The notes beneath the pieces are model-generated. The model saw only the letters and a program-made list of their open reading frames with translations. It had not been told where the DNA came from and searched no databases. The position numbers were made by a program, and so were the translations under genes. From Micromonospora globbae (lineage in GTDB: Bacteria > Actinomycetota > Actinomycetes > Mycobacteriales > Micromonosporaceae): a DNA stretch of 64,000 nt. Location: NCBI RefSeq assembly GCF_003610785.1, contig NZ_RAQQ01000005.1, forward strand, positions 186,001 through 250,000. The letters run 5' to 3'. Positions 1-7,455 of the stretch are shown in pieces (position 1 is the first letter of the stretch; each line of letters opens with the position of its first letter).

Positions 1-293
1 ACCACCACGTCGAGCCCGTCGAGCCGGCACGCCACCAGCCGCCCTCCGTTGCGCGCCGCGAGGTCGGTCGCCGTCGCGCAGGCGACCGGTTCACCATCGA
101 GCGTCCTCGCCGCGCCGGCTAGTGCGCCGAGGTCCGCGGCCACCGCCGCCTGCTGCCGCGCCATCCGGGCGGCGCCGACCGTCGCGCCGAACACCCCGAC
201 CACCACGAACACCAACCCGACGGCGAGCAGGCACACGGTGGCGCCGCCCCGGTCGGGACCGTCCCGGACGGTCGGCGCCGACCGCAACGCCAT
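1..293 (-). CDS. TadE-like secretion-neighbourhood protein (Rv3654c family), truncated by window edge
   Basis: The reading frame runs off the left edge, so the C-terminus is missing. It begins MALRSAPTVRDG, has an Asp-Arg-Gly-Gly-Ala-Thr segment, one hydrophobic helix (CLLAVGLVFVVVGVFGATVG) and then ARMARQQAAVAADLGALAGA. That is the pattern of the short Rv3654c-type proteins found last in actinobacterial Tad operons, probably a membrane-anchored minor pilin-like protein. The start is uncertain. The frame stays open upstream through ATG at 335 to a GTG at 452, which would overlap the tadE stop as GTGA and match the coupling seen in the rest of the operon. No good ribosome binding site precedes 293. 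The family assignment rests on context plus the helix pattern. Confidence 0.7.
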   Translation of the reverse strand, partial: MALRSAPTVRDGPDRGGATVCLLAVGLVFVVVGVFGATVGAARMARQQAAVAADLGALAGAARTLDGEPVACATATDLAARNGGRLVACRLDGLDVV

Positions 294-413
294 GGGCTCG
301 TGGCGCCCCCTGCGTGCGGCCACCTCGCCCGGCATTACACCGGCCCACCGCCAGGGTCGGCGCCCGTGTCCGACCACGTCACCCGGCTCCACGGCGACGC
401 GCCGGCACAGCGA

Positions 414-465
414 ACCGCTCACGACGGCTCGCCGGCACCGCAGACCGCTCACGACGGCTCGCCGG
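414..465. repeat. 22-nt direct repeat, two copies at a 30-nt period
   Basis: The 22 bases at 414-435 are repeated exactly at 444-465, with eight bases between them. The second copy spans the tadE stop codon. Read on the minus strand in the open frame leading into the next gene, the duplication would encode two similar Ser-Gly-x-x-Cys-Arg-Arg stretches. The 155 nt between tadE and the annotated start at 293 hold nothing else recognisable. Confidence 0.7.
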
Positions 466-817
466 GGACGCCGGGCTCGACGGCGGCGACCGCCGTGGCC
501 ACCACGGTGATCCGGGGAAGCCGGGTGCCGAGCGCCCGGACGGGCGCCCGTACCGTCACCTGCACCCGCTCGCCGCCCACGGCGACGGTGACGTCGGCGC
601 CCGGCGGGGCGGCGCGGGCTCCGGCGGACGGACCGTCCTCGCCCCGGGAGGCCGCCAACGCCGCCTCCCGCGCCGCGTGCAGGCAGGCCGCCCGGGTGCT
701 GACGGCGTCGACCGCGGTCAGTCCGGCGAGCAGGAGCAGCAGCAGCGCCGGCAGGCCGGCCGCCAGCTCGGCCGTGAACGAGCCGCGGTCGCGGCCGGCC
801 AGCCGGCGCCTGATCAC
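449..817 (-). CDS. TadE family minor pilin
   Basis: This 122-residue protein starts with GTG at 817, overlapping the upstream stop as GTGA. The N-terminus MIRRRLAGRDRGSFTAELA is basic, then carries a Gly-Ser-Phe-Thr-Ala-Glu motif and a hydrophobic helix (LPALLLLLLAGLTAVDAV). This is the classic TadE/pilin layout, with a conserved Glu five residues after a Gly-like cleavage site. The remainder is a small Ala-rich extracytoplasmic domain. It corresponds in position to Rv3655c. In Tad systems such proteins are minor pilins or assembly factors at the cytoplasmic membrane. The role is inferred from the family; the motif and helix are visible. Confidence 0.85.
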   Translation of the reverse strand: MIRRRLAGRDRGSFTAELAAGLPALLLLLLAGLTAVDAVSTRAACLHAAREAALAASRGEDGPSAGARAAPPGADVTVAVGGERVQVTVRAPVRALGTRLPRITVVATAVAAVEPGVPGEPS

Positions 818-981
818 TTGAGCGCCCGGTCGATGACGGCGGTCAGCGCGGACTGGACGTTCCCGGACGTCAGCACCTTCAGCAGGATGCCCGCGAAGGC
901 GACCGCCGCGAGCGTGCCGACGGCGTACTCGGCCGTGTTCATCCCGGCGTCCCCGCGCAGGCGGGCGAGCAGTTTGCGCAC
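814..981 (-). CDS. Flp-pilin-like DUF4244 small membrane protein
   Basis: A 55-residue protein: a basic N-terminus (MRKLLARLRGDAG), then MNTAEYAVGTLAAVAFAGILLKVL and a short polar tail. The Gly-Met-Asn-Thr-Ala-Glu-Tyr-Ala junction followed by a hydrophobic helix matches the Flp/DUF4244 prepilin pattern (position of Rv3656c), so it is the likely major pilin subunit. The GTG at 981 is chosen because AAAGGGG lies eight bases upstream. An in-frame GTG further upstream (in a VTPIEKG context) has no such site. Its stop overlaps the tadE GTG by four bases. Confidence 0.85.
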   Translation of the reverse strand: MRKLLARLRGDAGMNTAEYAVGTLAAVAFAGILLKVLTSGNVQSALTAVIDRALK

Positions 982-1007
982 GTCACGTACCCCTTTCTCG
1001 ATGGGTG

Positions 1008-1886
1008 TCACAGCACGTCGCCGAGGACGGCGACGATCACCGGCACGAGGCCGGCGAGAATGAAGGCCGGCAGGAAGCAGAGCCCCAGCGGCAGGACGAT
1101 GAGGACGCCAGCCCGGCGGGCCGACGCCTCGGCCGCGGTGGCCCGGTCCGCCCGCAGGTCGTCGGCGAGCCTGGTGAACGCACCGGCCAGTGCGGCACCG
1201 CTGTTCGACGACCGGTACGCGGCCGAGGCCAGCCGCTCCGCCCCCGGTACGCCGTCGAGCGCCGACCACGCCTCCTCCGGGCCGCCACCGAGTTGCAGCG
1301 TGCGGCCGACCCGCCCGAGCCGGACGGCGAGCGGGCCGTCGAGCGCCTCGGCGACGGCCAGCACGGAGCGGTCCACCGGTGCGCCCGCCCGCATGGCCGC
1401 GGCCAGCAGGTCGGCGGCGAGCGGCAGGTCGGCCGCCTCCTGGAGCCGCCGGGCGCGGACCGCGGGCGACTCGATCCGCCGGAGCAGCCGGTCGAGCAGC
1501 ACCGCACCGGGCACCGCGCCGAGCAGGCCGAGCCAGCCGCCCACGATCACGGCCACCGCAAGCCCGCCCAGCGCCGCGGCGAGTCGGATCCGGTCCGGCC
1601 GCCACAGGGACGTCCCCCGGCCGGCCGAGACGTCGTCGCCCCACGGGTGGCCGTCGCCCGCAGGGACCGCCGCGCTGGACAGCGGGCCGGCCGCAGCGGC
1701 CGTGGTACCGGCGGATGCCGCACCGCCGGATCGCCCCGGACCGCCGCCACCGAACCCGCCACGGGACGTGCCGCGCCCGCTGCCGTCCCCCAGGGCGCGC
1801 AGGCGGCGCAGCGGGCGCCGCCCCGTCGCGCCGACCACGAGTGCCGCCGCCACCAGACAGCCCGCGGCCAGCGTCGCCCGCGACAT
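1008..1886 (-). CDS. Type II secretion F-domain protein (TadC-like)
   Basis: A 292-residue membrane protein beginning MSRATLAAGCLVAAALVVGA. After an N-terminal helix and a Gly/Ser-rich linker there is a second membrane segment (LGGLAVAVIVGGWLGLLGAV). The cytoplasmic GspF domain follows (residues ~130-240, with AADLPLAADLLAAAMRAGAPV and LARSAVAEALDG-like helices), and two C-terminal helices end in LAGLVPVIVAVLGDVL. TadB and TadC proteins form the inner-membrane platform on which the TadA ATPase drives pilin assembly. The start is the ATG at 1886, which shares one base with the upstream tadB stop (TGATG). Confidence 0.85.
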   Translation of the reverse strand: MSRATLAAGCLVAAALVVGATGRRPLRRLRALGDGSGRGTSRGGFGGGGPGRSGGAASAGTTAAAAGPLSSAAVPAGDGHPWGDDVSAGRGTSLWRPDRIRLAAALGGLAVAVIVGGWLGLLGAVPGAVLLDRLLRRIESPAVRARRLQEAADLPLAADLLAAAMRAGAPVDRSVLAVAEALDGPLAVRLGRVGRTLQLGGGPEEAWSALDGVPGAERLASAAYRSSNSGAALAGAFTRLADDLRADRATAAEASARRAGVLIVLPLGLCFLPAFILAGLVPVIVAVLGDVL

Positions 1887-3448
1887 CAGGCGGCCCGCCC
1901 CGGCGCACCGAGCCGTTCGGCCCAGAACAGCCCTGCCGCCTGGAGGGCGACCGCCAGCACCGTGCACACCGCGCCGACCGGGGTGTGCAGGAGCACCTGC
2001 ACCGGGTCCACTCCGATGCCGTAGCCGAGCCCGATGCCGCCCAGCGGCAGGGCAGCCAGCAGCCAGGCGGTGGCTCGCGCGCCGGCCGCCTGGGCCGCCG
2101 CGGCGGCGAGCCCACGATCGGTCGACCGGGCATCGGCCTCGATCCGCTCCAGGAGATCGGCGAGGGGTGCGCCGGTGCGGTCGGCGAGGCGTACGGCGGC
2201 CGACGCGAGCCGGTCGAGCCGGTCGGATGTGCCGTTTTCCTGCGGCTCGGTCATCGCGCCGCCCGGTCCCGTCGGTGGCGCGTCCGCCCCGGCCGACGTT
2301 CTCAGGGGCGCCGGTCCGGGTGACGTCATGAGGTCGGTCAGCATGGTCGCCGGCAACCCCGCGCGCAGATCAGCGGCGAGGCCGCACAGGCCGTCCAGCC
2401 GCTGCCGCCGGGTCTGCTCGGCCCGCCGGGTCGTCTGCCAACCGATCGCCGCGCGGACGCCGATCGCGCCGTACGCCGCGAGAGCGACGGCGGCGACCGG
2501 CCCGGCGAGCAGGCCGCCTGCCCCGGCGCCGGCCAGAGCCGCGAGGATCAGGGCACGTCGCGGTGCACGGACCACGAGGTTCGCCCACCGGGTGCGGGCT
2601 CCTGCCTGGGGCGCGGCGAGAGGCCATCGGCGGCCGACGGCCGCACCGGCCGACGGCATACCGCCCAGCCCCGCCGGACCCCGACCGTCCCGGCGCCCCG
2701 GTGGTCGGGCCGCACCGGAGGGACGACCGGGCCCCGGCCGGCGGTGAGACGGGTACGGCGTCCCCGGCCGGGTGACGTGTGCGGCTCGGGAACCGGTGCC
2801 TCCGTCGGGGACGGCCGCCCGGGGATCCGGGATGGACACCGCTCGACCCGGAGGCGCTGCCAGCGGCGGTGCGGCCGCCGGCGCCGGGAGTGCGCTCCCC
2901 GGGGCCGGCGGCGTTCCGGCCGGCGCGGTCGTGACTCGTGTCGAGTGGACCTCGGTCCGCTCGCTCACCGCCGGTGCCCCGATCACCGGAGCCCCACCAC
3001 GGTGCCGGCCGGACATCGACGCCGCGTTGGCGTCCCGTCCCGACGACGAGGCATCGGGATCCCGGCCCGACGGCCTGCCGCGGTCCCGGCCGGACAACGA
3101 CCCGCCGCGATCCCTCCCCGACGGCACACCGACATCCCGGCCCGACGACGACCCGCCGGGACCGCGCCCCGAGTGCGCACCGATGTCGCGGCCCGACGAC
3201 GACCCACTGGCGTCCCGGCCGAAGGGCGACTCACCGGCATCCCGCCCGGACAGCGGACCGCGCGGGCCGTCGAGCGTCCGCCCCAACTCGGCGATCCAGC
3301 CGACCAGGGGATCCTCGGCCGCCCGACGGGGACCACCCGCCGCACCCGCCACCGCGCGGCGTCGCGCCCGAGCGCCGCGCAGCGGCCCGGCGACGAGCAC
3401 AGCCGCCGCGAGCAGCACCGCCGCGGCGGACCACACCACGGTGCTCAT
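1886..3448 (-). CDS. Type II secretion F-domain protein (TadB-like) with SGRD-repeat insertion
   Basis: A 520-residue protein of the GspF/TadB family. An N-terminal membrane helix (VVWSAAAVLLAAAVLVAGPL) is followed by about 220 residues of low-complexity sequence. Residues ~65-150 hold roughly ten degenerate copies of Ser-Gly-Arg-Asp-(x)n, and a Pro/Ala-rich linker follows. The usual platform domain starts near residue 285, with a helix pair (ALILAALAGAGAGGLLAGPVAAVALAAYGAIG), the cytoplasmic DRLDRLASAAVRLADRTGAP region and two C-terminal helices. Typical TadB proteins are about 250-320 residues, so the excess is the repeat and linker. ATG at 3448; its coding start overlaps the tadA stop by four bases. 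Confidence 0.85.
   Translation of the reverse strand: MSTVVWSAAAVLLAAAVLVAGPLRGARARRRAVAGAAGGPRRAAEDPLVGWIAELGRTLDGPRGPLSGRDAGESPFGRDASGSSSGRDIGAHSGRGPGGSSSGRDVGVPSGRDRGGSLSGRDRGRPSGRDPDASSSGRDANAASMSGRHRGGAPVIGAPAVSERTEVHSTRVTTAPAGTPPAPGSALPAPAAAPPLAAPPGRAVSIPDPRAAVPDGGTGSRAAHVTRPGTPYPSHRRPGPGRPSGAARPPGRRDGRGPAGLGGMPSAGAAVGRRWPLAAPQAGARTRWANLVVRAPRRALILAALAGAGAGGLLAGPVAAVALAAYGAIGVRAAIGWQTTRRAEQTRRQRLDGLCGLAADLRAGLPATMLTDLMTSPGPAPLRTSAGADAPPTGPGGAMTEPQENGTSDRLDRLASAAVRLADRTGAPLADLLERIEADARSTDRGLAAAAAQAAGARATAWLLAALPLGGIGLGYGIGVDPVQVLLHTPVGAVCTVLAVALQAAGLFWAERLGAPGRAA
3000..3250. repeat. SGRD-encoding degenerate repeat array inside tadB
   Basis: On the minus strand this stretch encodes about ten units of the pattern S-G-R-D plus 4-8 variable residues (for example SGRDAGESPFGRD, SGRDIGAHSGR, SSSGRDVGVP). 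On the plus strand it reads as recurring tcccggcccgacg-like words. The unit length is irregular (about 24-30 bases), as expected for slippage-driven expansion. The protein segment is charged and probably disordered. Confidence 0.75.
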
Positions 3449-4641
3449 GCCGGACCCGCCGATCCGTGGAGGATCGGTGGCACCGGCACGCCCCGCTCAC
3501 GCAGGAGGGTGGCGAGCGTCGGGGCGGCCGGGCCGGGCCCCGGCCCGCGTGTCCAGGCGGGCACCACGGTCACGAGCCGGTCCGGCCCTTCGGGCAGCAG
3601 CAGACAGACCGATTCCAGCACCCGGCCGCGGTCGCTCCGGCGTACCTGCAGGAGCACCTGGAGCGCGGCGGCCACCTGGGCGTGCAACGCGGCGCGCGGC
3701 AGGCCGCCGAGCATCCCCAACGCCTCCAGGCGCGCCGGTACGTCGGACGGCGCGTTCGCGTGCAGCGTCCCCGCGCCGCCGTCGTGGCCGGTGTTCAGCG
3801 CGGCGAGGAGGTCCACGACCTCCCCGCCGCGGCACTCCCCGACGACCAGGCGGTCCGGTCGCATCCGCAGCGCCTGTCGGACCAGGTCCGACAGCCCGAC
3901 CACGCCCGACCCCTCGACGTTGGCCGTCCGCGCCTGGAGCCCCACCACGTGCGGGTGGGTCGGTTGCAGCTCGGCGGCGTCCTCCACGAGCACGATGCGC
4001 TCGGTCGCCGGCACCAGGCCGAGCAGCGTGTTGAGCAGGGTCGTCTTGCCTGACCCCGTACCGCCGGTGACCAGGTACGCGAGCCGGGCGGCCACGACGG
4101 CGGCGAGCAGGGATGCGACCGGACGGGGCACCGTGCCCTGCCGGACCAGTTCGTCCAGGGTGAACGGTCGTTGGCGGAACGTCCGCAGCGACAGGTACGG
4201 TCCGTCGGTCGCCACGGGCGGCAGCACGGCGTGCAGCCGTGTGCCGTCGGCGAGCCGCGCGTCGGCGTACGGGGAAGCGTCGTCGAGCCGCCGCCCGGCG
4301 CTCGCCGTCAGCCGCTGCGCCAACCGCCGTACGTCGTCGACCGACCCCACCGGCACCGCCACCTGGTGCAGGCCCTCGCCGCGGTCGACCCAGACGCGCG
4401 TGCCGTTGACCAGCACGTCCGTCACCCGCGGGTCGGCCAGCAAGGGGGCGAGCGGGCCGGCCCCGACCAGGTCGTCACGGACCTGGTCGGCCATCCGGAG
4501 CACGGTGGTGTCGCCGAGGATCGCGGCGGTGGACTCGGCGCGTACGGCCGAGACGATCGCGGCCGGTGTGACCGGTGCCGCCGTGGCCGCGATCCGCTGC
4601 CGCACCCGCGCGGAGAGACCGTCGTCCCGCGGCCCGGTCAT
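3445..4641 (-). CDS. tadA: TadA family secretion ATPase
   Basis: A 398-residue ATPase of the GspE/CpaF superfamily that powers Tad-type pilus assembly on the cytoplasmic face of the membrane. Visible motifs: Walker A (VTGGTGSGKTTLLNTLL), the Asp box (IVLVEDAAELQP), Walker B-like MRPDRLVVGECRGGEVVDLL and the His box (NTGHDGGAGTLHANAP). The family N-terminal domain (LADPRVTDVLVNGTRVWVDRGEGL) is intact. Start chosen at ATG 4641 (MTGPRDDGLSARV), which overlaps the ssd stop as ATGA; the longer frame upstream is inside ssd. Position matches Rv3659c. Confidence 0.93.
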   Translation of the reverse strand: MTGPRDDGLSARVRQRIAATAAPVTPAAIVSAVRAESTAAILGDTTVLRMADQVRDDLVGAGPLAPLLADPRVTDVLVNGTRVWVDRGEGLHQVAVPVGSVDDVRRLAQRLTASAGRRLDDASPYADARLADGTRLHAVLPPVATDGPYLSLRTFRQRPFTLDELVRQGTVPRPVASLLAAVVAARLAYLVTGGTGSGKTTLLNTLLGLVPATERIVLVEDAAELQPTHPHVVGLQARTANVEGSGVVGLSDLVRQALRMRPDRLVVGECRGGEVVDLLAALNTGHDGGAGTLHANAPSDVPARLEALGMLGGLPRAALHAQVAAALQVLLQVRRSDRGRVLESVCLLLPEGPDRLVTVVPAWTRGPGPGPAAPTLATLLRERGVPVPPILHGSAGPA

Positions 4642-5738
4642 GCCGCACCCGCCGTGGCCGTGCCCGTCACCTCGGCGACGATCCGCTGGCACAGGGTGGC
4701 CAGCGGACCGCGACCGGTGGCCGTGGGGGCCTCGCCCCGCTCGAGACCCCGGGTGATCGCCGGCTCCGGCCGGAGCGTGCCGGCCAGCGGCAGATTCAGC
4801 GCACGCGCCACCTCGTCCGCGCGGAGCCGTCCGGGCGCCGGCCCGCGGACGATGACCGAGAGGTCGGCGCAGTGCGGTGCCGCGGACGCCGCCACCCGCG
4901 CCGCCGCGGCGGTGGCGCGCAGCTCCGCGGGCACGACCACGTACGCCCGGTCGGCGGCCTGGAGCGCGACGACGGCGGCGTCGTCGAGCTGTCGGGGCAG
5001 GTCGACCGCCACGAAGTCCCGGCCCCGCCGTGCGGCGTCCAGGGTGGCCGCCATCGCGGGGGCCGGGAGCGGGAGCAGGTCGCCCCGGTCCCAGGAGAGG
5101 AGTACGAGGTCACCCTCGCGGGGCAGGGACCGGACGAGTGCGGGTGCGTCCACCCGGCCGTCGGCGCCCGTGAGCGCCGGCCAGCGGAAACCGTCCATCT
5201 GCTCCCAGCCAAGGACGAGGTCGAGCCCGCCGCCGAGCGGGTCGGCGTCCACGAGCAGGGTGCGCAGCCGGGCACGGGCCGCGGTGACCGCGAGCCCGCC
5301 GGCCAGGATGCTCGCCCCCGCGCCGCCCCGGCCGCCGATCACGGCGACGATCCGGGCGGCCGCCACCGGGCGGTCGGTGCCGTGCTCCGCGAAGCGGTCG
5401 ACCAGCCACGGCTCGGCCGCGGGCAGGATGGCCACGTGCTCGGCGCCGATCAGCTCGGCGATCTGCCAGCCGGGATCGAGCTGCCCGGTCTGGCCGACCA
5501 GCACGAGTCGGGGCCGGTGCGGCAGCCGTGCCCGCAGGCAGGGTTGGGCCTGGTCGACGCCGACCAGGACGAGCGGCGCGGGCAGCCAGCGGGTGCGGGC
5601 GGCCGCCGGGTCGGAAGCGAGCTCCACCTCGGTGCCGCTGGCGGCGGCGAGCCGGAGCAGGTCATCGAGGAGGTCACCGTCGCCGGTGACGACGAGCGGT
5701 CGCCGGCCGGGTGACGGGGCAGACGTACGGGGTGGCAT
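4638..5738 (-). CDS. ssd: Septum-site-determining / CpaE-like MinD-family protein
   Basis: A 366-residue protein. Residues ~1-125 form a receiver-like domain (PLVVTGDGDLLDDLLRLAAA). A ParA/MinD ATPase-like domain follows (AARIVAVIGGRGGAGASILAGGL, then TLLVDADPLGGGLDLVLGWE and DFVAVDLPRQLDDAAVVAL). The P-loop lacks the canonical lysine pair of MinD (GGRGGAGAS instead of KGGxGKT), as is usual in the Rv3660c/CpaE group. By homology it links pilus-operon assembly to cell-pole or septum positioning. It is the first gene of the Tad operon, divergent from the serine hydrolase across a ~220-nt gap. The symbol follows the mycobacterial homologue. Confidence 0.85.
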   Translation of the reverse strand: MPPRTSAPSPGRRPLVVTGDGDLLDDLLRLAAASGTEVELASDPAAARTRWLPAPLVLVGVDQAQPCLRARLPHRPRLVLVGQTGQLDPGWQIAELIGAEHVAILPAAEPWLVDRFAEHGTDRPVAAARIVAVIGGRGGAGASILAGGLAVTAARARLRTLLVDADPLGGGLDLVLGWEQMDGFRWPALTGADGRVDAPALVRSLPREGDLVLLSWDRGDLLPLPAPAMAATLDAARRGRDFVAVDLPRQLDDAAVVALQAADRAYVVVPAELRATAAAARVAASAAPHCADLSVIVRGPAPGRLRADEVARALNLPLAGTLRPEPAITRGLERGEAPTATGRGPLATLCQRIVAEVTGTATAGAA

Positions 5739-5823
5739 CGCGGCCTCCAGCGGTCAGGGCTCGAAGGTGCTGAGCCAGACCCTGCTCGCGATGCGCGCCG
5801 CCGGCCGTCCCGCCGACATGATC

Positions 5824-5851
5824 TGTGGACAACTCCGCCGGCTGTGGACAA
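5824..5851. promoter_or_regulatory. Pair of DnaA-box-like 9-mers
   Basis: TGTGGACAA occurs at 5824-5832 and again at 5843-5851, 19 bases apart, in the divergent ssd/serine-hydrolase gap. The reverse complement TTGTCCACA matches the actinobacterial DnaA-box consensus. Binding is inferred from sequence only. The rest of the 5739-5958 gap shows no other clear signal. Confidence 0.45.
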
Positions 5852-5958
5852 CGCCCGCCGCGGCCGTCGATCTGCTATGGCAGCGATACCGGCGAGACCC
5901 CCGGCGGCGGCGCCACGCCAGGTGGATCGCCGCGGCCTGCGCTGGAAAGATGCCTGCC

Positions 5959-6930
5959 GTGAGTCTTCAGGACGTGCTCGACACGCGGGCTGATCTTCAC
6001 GGCGTCCCGGCCGTGGTAGCGGGGCTGTCCGTCGCGGGGACACGACGTGTGGCCACTCGCGGGACGGTCCGGGCGACCTCGGATTCGTGCTTCCGGATCG
6101 CGTCGTTGACGAAGACCTTCACCTCGGCCGCGCTCGTGCTGGCACTGCGAGAGCAGGGCGTCCCACTGAGCACCCCCGCCGTCGAACTCCTTCCCCATCT
6201 CGCGCCCGACTGGCGGGCCGACGCGAGTCTCACCGTCGAACAGATCCTCGGGCAGGTCTCGGGGCTGCGCGAGTCCGTGGACGCGACGGCCGTGGCCGGT
6301 CTGGGTGGGGACCACGCGGTCGACGAGGCGGCCCGGCTCGTGGTGCGCGCCGGGAACGACCGGGAGCCCGGGGCCCGCTGGTCCTACTACAACGGCAACT
6401 ACTTCCTGGCCGGCGCTCTCCTCGCGGCTCTCGACGGCGCGCGGTACGAGACGGCACTGAAGAAGACGCTGCTCGAACCGTGGAACCTCGACCGAACGGG
6501 TTTCGACGCACCGGGTGACCCGATCACCGGATGGGACGGTCCGACCGAACTTCCAGCGGCCGACTACCCGCGCTCGCGCCGCCCCAGCGGAGGCTTGTGG
6601 TCGTGCGTCTCCGACCTCCTGACGCTCGGGGAGGGACTGCTCGGCGACAAGGCCCTCCTCGAGGAGGTCCGCCGGCCGCGCACGAGGCCCGACGACCCCA
6701 TGACGTACGGCCTCGGTTGGGCGCTCGGCCCCTCGGGCCAGATGTACCTCAACGGACGCCTGCCGGGATACCGAGCCGCGATGCTGCTCGTCCCCGACAC
6801 GGACCACGTGAGCGTCGTCCTCACCAACCAGCAGCACGCGCTTCCCGCCGCGGCAGGGATCCTCAGCGAACTGCAACGGCCCCTGACCGGGGACGACCTC
6901 GCGACAGCCATCGACCGCTTCGCGGCCTGA
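5959..6930 (+). CDS. Serine hydrolase, beta-lactamase/PBP4-like family
   Basis: A 323-residue penicillin-binding-protein-fold hydrolase. The active-site tetrad SLTK is at residues 49-52 (RIASLTKTFTSAAL). A YxN-type motif is in WSYYNGNYFLAGALL, and the C-terminal NGRLPGYRA corresponds to the third, KTG-like box. There is no obvious signal peptide, so it may be cytoplasmic. The substrate (D-Ala peptide, beta-lactam or ester) cannot be told from sequence. The GTG at 5959 is preferred because GGAAAG lies nine bases upstream; the in-frame ATG at 5950 sits directly on that site. Much longer upstream frames are antisense to ssd. Confidence 0.8.
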   Translation: MSLQDVLDTRADLHGVPAVVAGLSVAGTRRVATRGTVRATSDSCFRIASLTKTFTSAALVLALREQGVPLSTPAVELLPHLAPDWRADASLTVEQILGQVSGLRESVDATAVAGLGGDHAVDEAARLVVRAGNDREPGARWSYYNGNYFLAGALLAALDGARYETALKKTLLEPWNLDRTGFDAPGDPITGWDGPTELPAADYPRSRRPSGGLWSCVSDLLTLGEGLLGDKALLEEVRRPRTRPDDPMTYGLGWALGPSGQMYLNGRLPGYRAAMLLVPDTDHVSVVLTNQQHALPAAAGILSELQRPLTGDDLATAIDRFAA

Positions 6931-7132
6931 GACGGGGCTCACACGCGGCCGGCCGCGCCCCCACCGAGTCCGGCCGTCCGACGGTATCTCGATCATGGTG
7001 GCGGTCATGGGCGACCGTCAACGAGGCTCAATCGTTATACGAAGAGCCCCGGCCGCTGCCCGCGCCAGGAGCGGGCACCGCGACGAGTTCCGGGCTACGG
7101 TGACCTGCGGCGGAGCGGTCTGGGCGGAAAGG

Positions 7133-7229
7133 GACGACCCCCGTCGGGGGGAGACGGGGGTCGTCGGGAGGTTCGGCTCCGGGGGGGGTCGAGCCGAACC
7201 AACTCAGCGGTTACGGGGGGTGCAACCGC
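7133..7229 (-). ncRNA. 6C RNA (actinobacterial small RNA with C-rich hairpin loops)
   Basis: On the minus strand three perfect hairpins follow one another. The first is a 6-bp stem (7207-7212/7224-7229) with a loop containing CCCCCC. The second is a 10-bp stem (7170-7179/7191-7200) with a loop containing eight C. The third is a 13-bp stem (7133-7145/7153-7165) with a C6 loop, followed by CCUUU, a terminator-like end. Two hairpins with at least six C in the loop define the 6C RNA family. The position between ssd and the HAD hydrolase matches the mycobacterial 6C/B11 RNA between Rv3660c and Rv3661. Exact transcript ends are not visible. The 6931-7130 stretch beside it shows nothing else. Confidence 0.88.
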
Positions 7230-7345
7230 CGAGGGCCTGCTGCTGTCCGAGATATGAGTACTCGTCGTGCGCACAAGTCTGCCTGAGCGGACCTGTTACG
7301 TCGAGTGCTGTTCACTCCACTCCCTGCGAATTTGTTTCCGCAGAG

Positions 7346-7361
7346 TGTGATCGCGATCACT
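7346..7361. promoter_or_regulatory. CRP/FNR-family operator-like palindrome
   Basis: TGTGATCGCGATCACT fits the TGTGA-N6-TCACA consensus with one mismatch and contains a perfect 14-bp palindrome. It lies about 95 bases upstream of the HAD hydrolase and about 115 bases upstream of the 6C RNA, in the divergent promoter region, so it could serve either transcript. Confidence 0.5.
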
Positions 7362-7455
7362 GTGCGCGGAGCCGACCGCGTCGATCCACCCATCTGGAGA
7401 TCAACGGACCCCGGGCACCCGCCGACCATAGACCATCCGGCTAGACTTTCGCGCC

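Noticed and set aside
91-348. Minus-strand 85-codon frame over the Rv3654c-like gene
   Set aside because: Arg/Gly-rich wrong frame; the TadE-like helix is in the neighbouring frame.
4171-5940. N-terminal extension of the serine hydrolase of ~590 codons
   Set aside because: The extension lies antisense to tadA and ssd; the fold starts after GTG 5959, which has a good ribosome binding site.
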